From Acidimicrobiales bacterium (GTDB lineage: Bacteria; Actinomycetota; Acidimicrobiia; Acidimicrobiales; Palsa-688): DNA of 64,000 nucleotides. Positions 16,491-24,121 of this stretch are shown here, one piece after another. Each line of letters opens with the position of its first letter. Position 1 is the first letter of the stretch. The translations under genes and the position numbers were made by a program. The DNA lies in contig DASUWA010000007.1 in NCBI GenBank assembly GCA_036378675.1, forward strand, positions 62,001 to 126,000, in the 5' to 3' direction. Under the pieces are notes generated by a model. The model ran no database searches, had not been told where the DNA came from, and was given only the letters and a program-made list of their open reading frames with translations.

Positions 16491-17441
16491 ATGGGCTACG
16501 GAATCACGATCCCTTTCGATGGCGTACCTCTAGCCGACCACCGACCCTGGATCGAGGAGCTGGTGGACCTCGGGTACACCGACGCGTGGTCGGCGGAGGC
16601 AGACGGGAGTGACGCGTTCACCCCGTTGGCCGTCGCCGCAGCCTGGACTTCGTCGCTGCGGCTGGGCACCGCGATCGTCCCCGCTTTTACGCGGGGCCCT
16701 GCGCTGATGGCCCAGTGCGCCGCGGCGATGGCGGAAGCAGCTCCAGGGCGTTTCGTGCTCGGAATCGGCACCTCGTCGGACGTGATCGTCGAGCGATGGA
16801 ACGGCATCCCGTTCGAGGAGCCGTACAAGCGGACCAGGGATATGGTCCGTTTTCTCCGGCGGGCGCTGACCGGCGAGAAGGTCGACGAGGAGTTCGACAC
16901 CTTCAAGGTGAAGGGTTTCAAACTTGGCCGGCCGCCGGCGGTAGTTCCGCCGATCCTCGTGGCGGGCCTTCGTCCCGGAATGCTTCGCTTGGCCGGTCGG
17001 GAGGCCGACGGCGCGGTGATCAATTGGCTGGGCGCCGACGACGTTCCGAGGGTCGTGGCCGAGGTCGGCGAGGGAAAGGAGATAGTCGCCCGAATCTTCG
17101 TCTGTCCGAGCGAAGATGCCGCGACGGTGCGAGCGATTGGCCGGCGCCTAGTAGCCGCTTATCTCAACGTGCCGGTGTACGCAGCCTTCCACGAGTGGCT
17201 CGGCAGAGGCCAGCTTCTGGAGGGCATGTGGAAGGCCTGGAAGGCGGGCGACCGAAAGCTTGCGCTAGAGGAGATCCCCGACGAGGTGGTGGACGCCCTG
17301 ATCATCCACGGCTCGCCGGCGGAGGTCCGGGCGACCGTCCGGCGCTACATGGACAACGGTGTGACGACTCCTGCGCTAGCAGTGATCCCGATCGGAGTCG
17401 ATTTGCGCCAGGCGGTCCGAGACCTGTCCCCGACGGCCTGA
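16491..17441 (+). CDS. LLM class F420-dependent oxidoreductase
   Basis: A 316-residue luciferase-like TIM-barrel oxidoreductase. Typical features are the N-terminal strand GYGITIPFDG, the DAWSAEADGSDAFTPLAVAAAW segment, LRLGTAIVPAFTRGP, and GRFVLGIGTSSDVIVERWNG with FEEPYKRTRDMV. These match the F420-dependent members abundant in actinobacteria rather than FMN alkanesulfonate monooxygenases. The C-terminus has IHGSPAEVRATVRRYMDNGV. No neighbour indicates its substrate. The message appears to be leaderless. Confidence 0.88.
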   Translation: MGYGITIPFDGVPLADHRPWIEELVDLGYTDAWSAEADGSDAFTPLAVAAAWTSSLRLGTAIVPAFTRGPALMAQCAAAMAEAAPGRFVLGIGTSSDVIVERWNGIPFEEPYKRTRDMVRFLRRALTGEKVDEEFDTFKVKGFKLGRPPAVVPPILVAGLRPGMLRLAGREADGAVINWLGADDVPRVVAEVGEGKEIVARIFVCPSEDAATVRAIGRRLVAAYLNVPVYAAFHEWLGRGQLLEGMWKAWKAGDRKLALEEIPDEVVDALIIHGSPAEVRATVRRYMDNGVTTPALAVIPIGVDLRQAVRDLSPTA

Positions 17442-17460
17442 CCGTTCGCTTGGTCTGGCG

Positions 17461-17730
17461 TTAAAGCAGGCGCAGCTGCTCGCTTCTCGCCACCCTGTCG
17501 GGTAAGGGCTCCCACCGCTTCGCCCCTCTCGGGCCGGCGCACGGCACCTCGAGGCGGTCAACCGGAAGGCTCCTGGCGTTCCCGCGCCCGTCGGTCACAG
17601 CGATGCTTCCGTCTCGTTCTCTGTGGGTGACCACGCCGGTTTTCCACCGCGACCCGGACTGGCCTTTCCAGCGGACTCGCTCCCCGGGGGCGAGTCCCAA
17701 GATCGCCAAACCGTCCGGGCCCTTTGTCAC
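17461..17730 (-). CDS. Conserved small actinobacterial protein (89 aa), function unknown
   Basis: An 89-residue protein with a compact beta-rich pattern: GERVRWKGQSGSRWKTGVVT, HRERDGSIAVTDGRGNARSL, PVDRLEVPC, then a conserved-looking tail AGPRGAKRWEPLPDR. I have seen closely similar hypothetical proteins in other actinobacteria, but I know no function. The strand pattern suggests an SH3/KOW-like barrel, an inference. The GTG start is supported by TAACTT 7 nt upstream. It lies last in the minus-strand run that contains the RecB-like nuclease, PAP2 and DsbA-like genes, and probably also has its own leaderless promoter. Confidence 0.7.
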   Translation of the reverse strand: MTKGPDGLAILGLAPGERVRWKGQSGSRWKTGVVTHRERDGSIAVTDGRGNARSLPVDRLEVPCAGPRGAKRWEPLPDRVARSEQLRLL

Positions 17731-17737
17731 CCGGGCG

Positions 17738-17743
17738 AAGTTA
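17738..17743 (-). promoter_or_regulatory. -10 box of the 89-aa protein gene (leaderless)
   Basis: TAACTT on the minus strand ends 7 nt before the GTG at 17730. Confidence 0.5.
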
Positions 17744-17761
17744 GCTGCCCACCGGCGAGGG

Positions 17762-18364
17762 TTAGCGGCTGATGCGGGTGTACTTGAACTCGTTCAACTC
17801 GGGCCAGTCCTGCATCAGGTCGATGATCCGTTCGATGGTTGACGTGGCCAGCTTGCCGTCGCCTTCGGGCCGATTCATCAGCCGCACGAAGACCGCGTGA
17901 TTATCCAAGGTGAACGTCGGGACGCCGAACACATCCAGGCTGCTGACCGCGTCCTCGTGCTCCTTCCGGAACACCTCAAGGGGCCAACCTTCGTCCAGTT
18001 CTCCCAGGACAGCCGCTCCGTCGACGCCGGCGTCGTCGAGCACCCGCGCGATGTTCTCGCGATCACGGAGGTCCAGCGCCTTGTCGTGCCTGGCTCCAAA
18101 AAGCGCCCAGTGGGCATCGAAAAACTTCTCTGGCTGGCGGTCCCGGACGACTATTCCGGCTTCGTTGGCCATCAGCCCGGGATACCTGTCAGGTTCGTCC
18201 CAGACGGGAGGATTTCCCTCAGCGACGTGGGCCTGGTCAAGGGAGAAGGCGAGGAATTTGACGTCCCACTCTGCACCCGCCTCGAGGGCGGCCATGATGT
18301 GCTCGTGAGCGTTACGGGCAAAGGGGCAGCGGTAATCCCAGGTCACGCCGAACGAAGTGCTCAT
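17762..18364 (-). CDS. DsbA-family thioredoxin-fold protein with a single active-site cysteine
   Basis: A 200-residue DsbA/FrnE-like protein: N-terminal strand FGVTWDYRCPFARNAHEHI, an inserted helical domain, then the cis-proline region FGVPTFTLDNHAVFV and FVRLMNRPEG. The usual CPWC or CPxC motif reads CPFA, so the second (resolving) cysteine is missing. No signal peptide is visible, so it is cytoplasmic. In mycothiol-making bacteria such proteins can work as mycothiol-dependent reductases or isomerases; that role is inferred. I chose ATG 18364 because the fold begins just after it; a TACGTT hexamer lies 10 nt upstream. It follows the PAP2 gene by 8 nt. Confidence 0.78.
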   Translation of the reverse strand: MSTSFGVTWDYRCPFARNAHEHIMAALEAGAEWDVKFLAFSLDQAHVAEGNPPVWDEPDRYPGLMANEAGIVVRDRQPEKFFDAHWALFGARHDKALDLRDRENIARVLDDAGVDGAAVLGELDEGWPLEVFRKEHEDAVSSLDVFGVPTFTLDNHAVFVRLMNRPEGDGKLATSTIERIIDLMQDWPELNEFKYTRISR

Positions 18365-18372
18365 GCCAAAGG

Positions 18373-18948
18373 TCAACGTAGCTCGGCCGCCGGCGATTCC
18401 TTCGTTAAGGGAAACAATTTTCTGACTAGCTGGCCCATGGCCGCTCCGATGATGACCCCACCGAGGACGTCCGATGCGTGGTGGACCTTGACATGGACCC
18501 TGCTGGCGGCGACCACGGCCGCGAGCGCGTAGTAGATCGGCCAGTAGGGGTCGTCGTCGCTCAGCAGGGCGGCGCCGAGGAAGGCCGAAGTGGCGTGGCC
18601 GGAGGGAAAGCTGCTGGTCCTCGGTTGTCGGACGTTCCACGGTCGTGGTTCGTCGTGCATGGGCCGGGTCCTGCGGAACATCCATTTGACCGGGCCGTTG
18701 ACAACGGCCGACTCGACAGCCAGGCCGGAGACGGCCCGGAGAAGAGGGCGCTGCCAGTTCCCGCCACGCCGCCTGGCTGCTTGAAGGCCGGCGAAGGCGA
18801 GCCAGAGGATGCCGTGATCTCCGACTGCGCTCGCGGAGTACATGACAGCGTCGGCGAGTGGGTTGCCGCGCAGGTATGAATCGAACCAGCTGTCGACGGC
18901 ATCGTCCAAGCGGGCGAATGCCGGGGGGATCGGGATAGTCAGGGGCAT
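18373..18948 (-). CDS. PAP2-family membrane phosphatase
   Basis: A 191-residue integral membrane phosphatase, probably acting on lipid phosphates or isoprenyl diphosphates. The three PAP2 motifs are visible: KWMFRRTRP, FPSGHATSAF, and SRVHVKVHHASDVLGG with the catalytic His. Membrane segments flank them (HGILWLAFAGLQAA, YWPIYYALAAVVAAS, LGGVIIGAAMGQLV). I chose ATG 18948 over the longer frame start at 19020, which would overlap the nuclease gene. It lies 19 nt after the nuclease stop and 8 nt before the DsbA-like gene, so it is part of a compact minus-strand run. Confidence 0.87.
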   Translation of the reverse strand: MPLTIPIPPAFARLDDAVDSWFDSYLRGNPLADAVMYSASAVGDHGILWLAFAGLQAARRRGGNWQRPLLRAVSGLAVESAVVNGPVKWMFRRTRPMHDEPRPWNVRQPRTSSFPSGHATSAFLGAALLSDDDPYWPIYYALAAVVAASRVHVKVHHASDVLGGVIIGAAMGQLVRKLFPLTKESPAAELR

Positions 18949-18967
18949 TCGGCCTCTTGAGCTCGGG

Positions 18968-19837
18968 TCACGCCAGAGCTGACACCGCCGGGCCGTCCGT
19001 AATGATCGGGATCGACGCAAAAGAAACGTCCCGTACGTCGGCGACCGGAGTCGGAAGACGGGACAAGTCCCCGCCCATCGCCGGACAAAACTCGTGGTAG
19101 GCGCAGAAGTCGCACAGCCTTCCAGGCCGCGGCCGGAAGTCCTCCCGTTCGCAGGCCTGCTCCACGGCGGTCCAGATCGCCAACGACTGCCGGTGCAGGG
19201 CGCGTATCGACTGCTCCGACGGTGTCGTCGAGATGGCGATTGGTTCTCTCAGGTGAAGGAGCTGCACGCGCGCAGGCCGCCGGCCGAGCACCTGTTCACA
19301 GAGATACGCATAGAAGTGGACCCCTCCGAGGCGGGACTGCTCGTGCCTCGGGCCGGGGGCTTTGCCGGTCTTGTAGTCGGTGACGACCAGATCGCCGGCG
19401 GGATCGAGTTCGAGCCGATCGATGATCCCTGACAACTTCAGCGTCCCGACCGAGACCGACATTCTGAGCTCGGTCCCCAGAACGCGCACCGCGCGGGGGT
19501 CTTCGAGGGTGAAGTAGTTGCGGATCAACGCTGCGGCATCCTCGATGAATTCCGCCCGCTGCTCCTCGGACAGCCCTAACGCTCCGTACTCCCCACCGTC
19601 GAGGACTTCCGGCACGGCCCGGGACAGTTTGGCCGTCGCAGCACTCTCTGTCCGTCCCGCCGGCTCCTCTTCCCACATCAGGAGCTGGAGCGCCCGGTGC
19701 ACGAGGGTCCCCTTCGCAGCTTGGGCTGACGGGGGTTCGGGAAGCCGGTCGATGTTGGACAGCCTGAACGCGAGCGCACAGTCCTTGAACGAAGACACTT
19801 TCGAAGGCGACAGCGATGTCGGAAGCGGCAGGGACAT
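18968..19837 (-). CDS. RecB/AddB-like PD-(D/E)XK nuclease with cysteine cluster
   Basis: A 289-residue stand-alone nuclease of the PDDEXK_1 (RecB C-terminal) family. Nuclease motifs are the early KGTLVHRALQ with its His, SGIIDRLEL, and VVTDYKTGK, where D and K form the active-site core. The cysteines CDFCAYHEFC near the C-terminus together with DC in SFKDCALAF near residue 20 match the four-cysteine 4Fe-4S arrangement of AddB/Cas4-like nucleases. It has no helicase domain. A TAGCCT hexamer 7 nt before the ATG marks a promoter for this nuclease, PAP2 and DsbA-like run. No cas gene is near, so it is not a Cas4 in context. Confidence 0.88.
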   Translation of the reverse strand: MSLPLPTSLSPSKVSSFKDCALAFRLSNIDRLPEPPSAQAAKGTLVHRALQLLMWEEEPAGRTESAATAKLSRAVPEVLDGGEYGALGLSEEQRAEFIEDAAALIRNYFTLEDPRAVRVLGTELRMSVSVGTLKLSGIIDRLELDPAGDLVVTDYKTGKAPGPRHEQSRLGGVHFYAYLCEQVLGRRPARVQLLHLREPIAISTTPSEQSIRALHRQSLAIWTAVEQACEREDFRPRPGRLCDFCAYHEFCPAMGGDLSRLPTPVADVRDVSFASIPIITDGPAVSALA

Positions 19838-19844
19838 CGGCTCC

Positions 19845-19850
19845 AGGCTA
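19845..19850 (-). promoter_or_regulatory. -10 box of the RecB-like nuclease gene (leaderless)
   Basis: TAGCCT on the minus strand ends 7 nt before the ATG at 19837. Confidence 0.55.
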
Positions 19851-20771
19851 ACTAGGCCCTGCGACGATCATGGTGGACTCCCCGGCGGCCCAACCGCCGG
19901 GCGCGGCACCGAGCGCCTCTGCGGCTATCTCGGCCACCTTGGCGGGTTCTTCGAACGGTCCAAAATGGTCCAGCCCGGGGACGCGCAAGGCGGCGCCCCG
20001 CGGGATCTGTCGGGCGATCCTCTCGACGATCGAGCTCATCGGGTCGTTACCGTCCCCGCCGCCGAGCACGGTCACGGGCGGCCGCAAGGACGGAAGGGAG
20101 TTCCAAGCGCCGCTCGTAACGGCACCCTCGTAGACCGACGCCTCCTCGTCCGGTGCGCAGGCGAGGGATGCATGACCGCTCGCGTCGTCGACGAACCCGA
20201 ATTCCACATATGCAGCCAGAACCTCTGGGTCGAACCGAGAGAAAGGCGGCTTCGCCCTGTAATTGTCCCAAGCGGCACGCTTCGACGGAAAGGACGCGCG
20301 TCTCTTGCGTGCAACTTCGTCGAGACGCGGGCCTGCGGTGGGAGCGACCTCGGAAAAAAGGTCCGGAGGCACCACGACAGGCTCGAAGCACGAAATCCCC
20401 GCGAAGGTACCCGGCCGTCTCGTCTCCGCCAGCACCAGAACGGCCCCTCCAAGGGAGTGCCCGAAGCCACGCCACCCTTCAAGGCCGACTTCGTCCAGCA
20501 CGGCGAGCAGGTCGTCGACCATGAGGGACCAATCGTCGTAGCGGCCGTCGGGAGACTTTCCAGACGCACCGTGGCCGCGATGGTCGAGCGCCCAGACGTC
20601 GAAGCGGTCGGCCAGGGCTGTCGCGAACGGGATCCAGCACCTCCCGTGGAAGCCCGTCGCGTGGGCCAGGAGGAGCGGAGGACCATCGCCACCGTAGTGC
20701 CATGTGGCGACTTCGACTCCGCCCGCTCCACGGGCACGCGGACCGGCCTTCGGCGACGGGGGGAAGTGCAT
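19848..20771 (-). CDS. Alpha/beta-fold hydrolase
   Basis: A 307-residue alpha/beta hydrolase. Core motifs: oxyanion strand LLLAHATGFHGRCW, VWALDHRGHGASG, the nucleophile elbow GFGHSLGGAV, and the C-terminal LDHFGPFEEP with the catalytic His. The acidic residue is probably in VTVLGGGDGNDP. The substrate is unknown. I chose ATG 20771, just before the recognisable sequence; a TACCTT hexamer ends 7 nt upstream. The stop lies 10 nt before the RecB-like gene. The start is divergent from the NTF2-like gene with only 23 bp between the two start codons. Confidence 0.85.
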   Translation of the reverse strand: MHFPPSPKAGPRARGAGGVEVATWHYGGDGPPLLLAHATGFHGRCWIPFATALADRFDVWALDHRGHGASGKSPDGRYDDWSLMVDDLLAVLDEVGLEGWRGFGHSLGGAVLVLAETRRPGTFAGISCFEPVVVPPDLFSEVAPTAGPRLDEVARKRRASFPSKRAAWDNYRAKPPFSRFDPEVLAAYVEFGFVDDASGHASLACAPDEEASVYEGAVTSGAWNSLPSLRPPVTVLGGGDGNDPMSSIVERIARQIPRGAALRVPGLDHFGPFEEPAKVAEIAAEALGAAPGGWAAGESTMIVAGPS

Positions 20772-20778
20772 GGGGCCG

Positions 20779-20784
20779 AAGGTA
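20779..20784 (-). promoter_or_regulatory. -10 box of the alpha/beta hydrolase gene (leaderless)
   Basis: TACCTT on the minus strand ends 7 nt before the ATG at 20771. It shares two base pairs with the plus-strand -10 of the divergent gene. Confidence 0.55.
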
Positions 20785-20788
20785 TCGT
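20783..20788 (+). promoter_or_regulatory. -10 box of the NTF2-like gene (leaderless)
   Basis: TATCGT ends 6 nt before the GTG at 20795, overlapping the minus-strand -10 box. Confidence 0.55.
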
Positions 20789-20794
20789 CTTGCG

Positions 20795-21184
20795 GTGGAC
20801 GACGTCGCCTCGCTCCTCGCCGCCAACCGCCGCTACTACGACGCGTTCGAAGCGAAGGACATGGACGCGATGTCCGATCTTTGGGAACGGTCGGACCGAG
20901 CGATTTGCACTCATCCCGGGTGGGCCACCCTGGAGGGGTGGGGTCCTGTTGCCGCATCCTTCTTCGCGTTGTTCCAGGGTGGGCAGCACATCCAGTTCGT
21001 GTTGACGCGGGAGACTCCTGTGGTGGCGGGAGAAACGGCGTGGGTGTCGCTCGACGAGAACCTTCTAGGCGACCAGGGCGGGGTCACGGTGGCGACTGTG
21101 AACATCTTCGTCAGGTCGGACACCGACGGCTGGCGGATGGTGTGTCACCACGGCTCGGTGGTTCAGCCGGGGCTGAACCACTAA
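20795..21184 (+). CDS. NTF2-like (SnoaL/DUF4440-type) protein
   Basis: A 129-residue cone-fold protein: N-terminal helix LLAANRRYYDAFEAKDMDAM, then LWERSDRAICTHPGW, LEGWGPVAASFFALFQGG, and strands ETAWVSLDENLLG, GVTVATVNIFVR and GWRMVCHHGSVVQPG. This is the typical pattern of SnoaL-like or ketosteroid-isomerase-like proteins involved in small-molecule binding or calcium-calmodulin-kinase-II-association-like folds. The final H-H-G-S matches many actinobacterial members. GTG 20795 was chosen from the fold boundary and the -10 box 6 nt upstream. Function unknown. Confidence 0.75.
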   Translation: MDDVASLLAANRRYYDAFEAKDMDAMSDLWERSDRAICTHPGWATLEGWGPVAASFFALFQGGQHIQFVLTRETPVVAGETAWVSLDENLLGDQGGVTVATVNIFVRSDTDGWRMVCHHGSVVQPGLNH

Positions 21185-21201
21185 TCTTCGGCCTCGCCGG
21201 C

Positions 21202-21250
21202 CCTCTGGCTCACTGATCGTCGGGCCCGCTGATCCTCTGGCTCACTGATC
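21202..21250. repeat. Two 17-bp direct repeats at the end of the DUF72 gene
   Basis: CCTCTGGCTCACTGATC occurs at 21202-21218 and 21234-21250, 32 bp apart, with a partial CGCTGATC copy between them. The second copy contains the DUF72 stop codon, so the array reads on from the gene end into the gap between convergent genes. Confidence 0.85.
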
Positions 21251-22207
21251 CTCCGCCAGCAACGCGGCCAGCGTCGTCGCGTTGTCGACGGCGTCGCTGC
21301 CCCAGACGTTGTCCATGAGCACGTGGACCTCTCGCGAAGACGTCGCCAGATCGGAGAGGCGCGGGACCCAGTCGCTCAGCTCCTCGATCCGGTACCGGTA
21401 GGGCCAGGTCCAAGGCTCGTCGTCCACATGGCGTCGCCCGACGAACCTGACCACGCCCACCTCGCTCGTGACCGCGCTGACCGGGGGCAGCGCCCGGGGG
21501 CCTTCGGATGGCCCGTCGACGCAGACGAATCCAAGGCCGTGGTCCTCGAGCCATTCGAGAGTCGGTTCGCACGCGTCGCCATCCAGCCATTTCGGGCTAC
21601 GGAACTCGACGGCGAGCTGGACGCCCGGGAGGCGGTGCTTCGCCAGGGCGAGCTCCGCCCAGGCTTCGGGGCGGGGAGTGAACCAGGACGGGTACTGAAG
21701 GATGACCGCTCCGAGCCTTCCCGCGTCGCTCAGCGGGCGGATCGAGTGGGCGAATCTCTCCCAACACTCCTCATAGGCCTCGGGCGAGAGGTGGCCGGGG
21801 TACAACCGGCGCTGGTCGCGCGACGTGTCCTTTACCTGGTCCTGCAGATCCGGCCACAGCGAGTCGGGCATAGTCGGGGCCCCGGTGAGCAATGACCATG
21901 CGCGCAAGTCGAACGTGAACCCCTCGGGAGTGCGCTCGACCCACTGGCGACTCAGCTCCGGGGTGGGCGGAAATCTGTACGTTGTCGCGATCTCGGCGAC
22001 TGGAAAACGACTCGCGTAGTACCACAGCCGTTCGCGCGCCTTCATGGTCTTCTTCGGGTAGAAGGATCCCGATTGAACCAGGCTCTTATCCGCCCACGAA
22101 GTCGTGCCGAACAGGACCCGGGCATCGCCGACCGCAACGCACGCGGGTCGAGGTCCCGATAGGCCATCATCGATGCCGTGAGTGATGCCGGCGGCGCCTT
22201 CAACCAT
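21242..22207 (-). CDS. DUF72 (YecE-like) protein
   Basis: A 321-residue TIM-barrel protein of the DUF72 family, whose function is not established. Family signatures are LFGTTSWADKSLVQSG, FYPKK, YYASRFPVAEIATTYRFPPTPE, GFTFDLRAW, and LAVEFRSPKWL, followed by GLGFVCVDGPS and VVRFVGRR. The final DNVWGSDAVDNATTLAALL corresponds to the usual N-N-x-x-x-x-A-P-x-N-A segment but lacks its exact form. I chose ATG 22207, because TACGCT ends 8 nt before it. Start codons further upstream (22240, 22270) overlap the divergent malQ. Confidence 0.85.
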   Translation of the reverse strand: MVEGAAGITHGIDDGLSGPRPACVAVGDARVLFGTTSWADKSLVQSGSFYPKKTMKARERLWYYASRFPVAEIATTYRFPPTPELSRQWVERTPEGFTFDLRAWSLLTGAPTMPDSLWPDLQDQVKDTSRDQRRLYPGHLSPEAYEECWERFAHSIRPLSDAGRLGAVILQYPSWFTPRPEAWAELALAKHRLPGVQLAVEFRSPKWLDGDACEPTLEWLEDHGLGFVCVDGPSEGPRALPPVSAVTSEVGVVRFVGRRHVDDEPWTWPYRYRIEELSDWVPRLSDLATSSREVHVLMDNVWGSDAVDNATTLAALLAEDQ

Positions 22208-22215
22208 CCGGCGCG

Positions 22216-22221
22216 AGCGTA
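22216..22221 (-). promoter_or_regulatory. -10 box of the DUF72 gene (leaderless)
   Basis: TACGCT on the minus strand ends 8 nt before the ATG at 22207, within the 31-bp gap to malQ. Confidence 0.5.
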
Positions 22222-22238
22222 GGCGGCGGTCTGGCGAC

Positions 22239-24110
22239 ATGACCGACGCCACCGGATGGGGAGTCGACAACGGCTACTGGGACGTCGCCGGCACGTGGCA
22301 TACGACCACCGACGTCACCAAGGGGAAGATTCTCGAGGCGATGGGTGCCGACGTCGCCGAGCCGCCCCGACCGGGCGCGGTGACCGTCAGGCTCGATCAC
22401 CCGCTGCCGACATTTCCCAGGGGACTGGTATCGATCGAGGGCGGGGGAGAGATCGCGGTGGACGGCCCGTTGCCCCGCGACCTGCCGGCGGGGTATCACC
22501 GATTCGAGGCCGAGGAGGGTGAGTCGTTTTCGCTGATCGTGAGCCCCGGGCGGTGCCCGCTGCCGGTCGTCGAGTCTTGGGGGTTCGCGGTGCAGCTTTA
22601 CGCAACCCGCTCGAACTCGAGTTGGGGAATGGGCGACCTGGCCGACCTGCGGAACCTGGCGTCCTGGTCATCCAAACTCGGCGCCGGGCTCGCCGTCGTG
22701 AACCCGCTCCACGCAACGGCACCGGTGGTACCGCAGGAGCCGAGCCCATACTTCGCGGGCAGTCGATGCTTCATGAATCCCCTCTACCTGGCGGTCGAGG
22801 AGGTGCCCGGCGCGGCCCAAGTGTTGGACGTCGAACAGCTCGCCGCGGAAGGCCGGCGGTTGAACGATCACCGTTTGATCGACCGCGACAGTATTTGGGC
22901 GGTCAAATCACGCGCTTTGCAGGCTGTCTTTGATTTGTCGAGCGAGCGCGGCCTTCCTGATGAGTTCGATCGCTACAGGAGATCGAGGGGACTGGCGCTG
23001 GAGAACTTCTCCACCTACGCCGCGCTGTCCGAGGCTCATGGCGCCCGTTGGGTGGATTGGCCCTCCGACTACCGCCATCCGGAGAGCACGGCGACCAAAG
23101 AGTTCGCTTCGAGCCGTGAGGGCCTGACCCGCACGACGTTCCACGCCTGGCTTCAATGGCTTCTGGACGTCCAGCTGCAGGGAGCCGCCGGCGCGTTTCC
23201 CTCCGATGCGGTCGGGCTCGTCGCTGACCTCGCGGTAGGCGTAGACGGAACGGGCGCGGACGGCTGGATCTTTCAGGACGAGTTCGCTTCGGGGATGACG
23301 ATCGGCGCGCCTCCCGACGAGTTCAACACCATGGGCCAGAACTGGGCGCTGCTTCCATTCGATCCGTGGCGGTTGCGAAGTTCCGGCTACGGGCCGTGGA
23401 TCGAGTCGCTCAGGGCATCCATGCGCCACGCGGGCGGGATCAGGATCGACCACGTGATGGGGCTCTTTCGCTTGTTCTGGATCCCCGCAGGTAGTGAGCC
23501 TGCCGCTGGGGCTTACGTCCGCTACCCCCACCACGACCTACTGAACATCCTTGCGCTGGAGGCCGAGCGCGCCGGCGCGGCCGTCGTCGGTGAGGACCTC
23601 GGAACGGTGGAAGACGCGGTGCGCGCTGATCTAAAGGAGCGGGACGTTCTTTCCTACCGGGTGTGGTGGTTCGAACCCGAGCGGCCGGACGCATGGCCGC
23701 GCAAGGCTCTCGGCGCGGTCACGACCCACGATCTCCCGACCATCGCCGGCATCTACGGCGGTTCCGATCTGGAAGCGCAGAAACGCCTCGGTCTCAATCC
23801 GAACGAGGATGCCTCGGAGAAGCTGCGCGAGCGCCTGCTGGAGCGGACGGGAAGCGCCGAGGAGACCGACGTGGCGACCGTCATCGAGCGTGCGTACGCC
23901 GACTTGAGCAACGCTCCCTGCTTACTGCTCGCTGCGAGCATGGAGGACGCGCTGGCGGTGGCAGACCGGCCGAACATGCCGGGGACAGTCGACGAGTGGC
24001 CGAACTGGCGCGTGGCTCTTCCTTTTTCAATCGAGGAAATCCAAGTCCACCCCCTGCCTAAGGCGGTCGCACGGAGCTTGAACCGCGGCGGTCGCTCCGG
24101 CGAGCCGTAG
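22239..24110 (+). CDS. malQ: 4-alpha-glucanotransferase (amylomaltase)
   Basis: Disproportionates alpha-1,4-glucans, releasing glucose and transferring oligosaccharides; it acts in glycogen or maltodextrin metabolism. The 623-residue protein has the amylomaltase pattern: WGFAVQLYATRSNSSWGMGD, VVNPLHATAPVVPQEPSPY, the nucleophile region GGIRIDHVMGLFRLFWIP with the catalytic Asp, the acid residue in AAVVGEDLGTVEDAV, and the transition-state Asp in VTTHDLPTIAG. The N-terminal 130 residues carry an extra beta domain typical of actinobacterial MalQ. I chose ATG 22239. The stop TAG also forms the first three bases of the ligC -10 box. Confidence 0.93.
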   Translation: MTDATGWGVDNGYWDVAGTWHTTTDVTKGKILEAMGADVAEPPRPGAVTVRLDHPLPTFPRGLVSIEGGGEIAVDGPLPRDLPAGYHRFEAEEGESFSLIVSPGRCPLPVVESWGFAVQLYATRSNSSWGMGDLADLRNLASWSSKLGAGLAVVNPLHATAPVVPQEPSPYFAGSRCFMNPLYLAVEEVPGAAQVLDVEQLAAEGRRLNDHRLIDRDSIWAVKSRALQAVFDLSSERGLPDEFDRYRRSRGLALENFSTYAALSEAHGARWVDWPSDYRHPESTATKEFASSREGLTRTTFHAWLQWLLDVQLQGAAGAFPSDAVGLVADLAVGVDGTGADGWIFQDEFASGMTIGAPPDEFNTMGQNWALLPFDPWRLRSSGYGPWIESLRASMRHAGGIRIDHVMGLFRLFWIPAGSEPAAGAYVRYPHHDLLNILALEAERAGAAVVGEDLGTVEDAVRADLKERDVLSYRVWWFEPERPDAWPRKALGAVTTHDLPTIAGIYGGSDLEAQKRLGLNPNEDASEKLRERLLERTGSAEETDVATVIERAYADLSNAPCLLLAASMEDALAVADRPNMPGTVDEWPNWRVALPFSIEEIQVHPLPKAVARSLNRGGRSGEP

Positions 24111-24113
24111 GAT
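24108..24113 (+). promoter_or_regulatory. -10 box of ligC (leaderless)
   Basis: TAGGAT, whose TAG is also the malQ stop codon, ends 8 nt before the ligC GTG. Confidence 0.55.
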
Positions 24114-24121
24114 CGGCGGCG

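Noticed and set aside
18968-19837. Cas4 nuclease
   Set aside because: The cysteine arrangement is similar, but there are no cas genes or CRISPR repeats and the gene is in a phosphatase/thioredoxin run.
19518-21005. 495-residue plus-strand frame opposite the hydrolase and nuclease genes
   Set aside because: No folded pattern or motif; the minus-strand genes have clear catalytic motifs.
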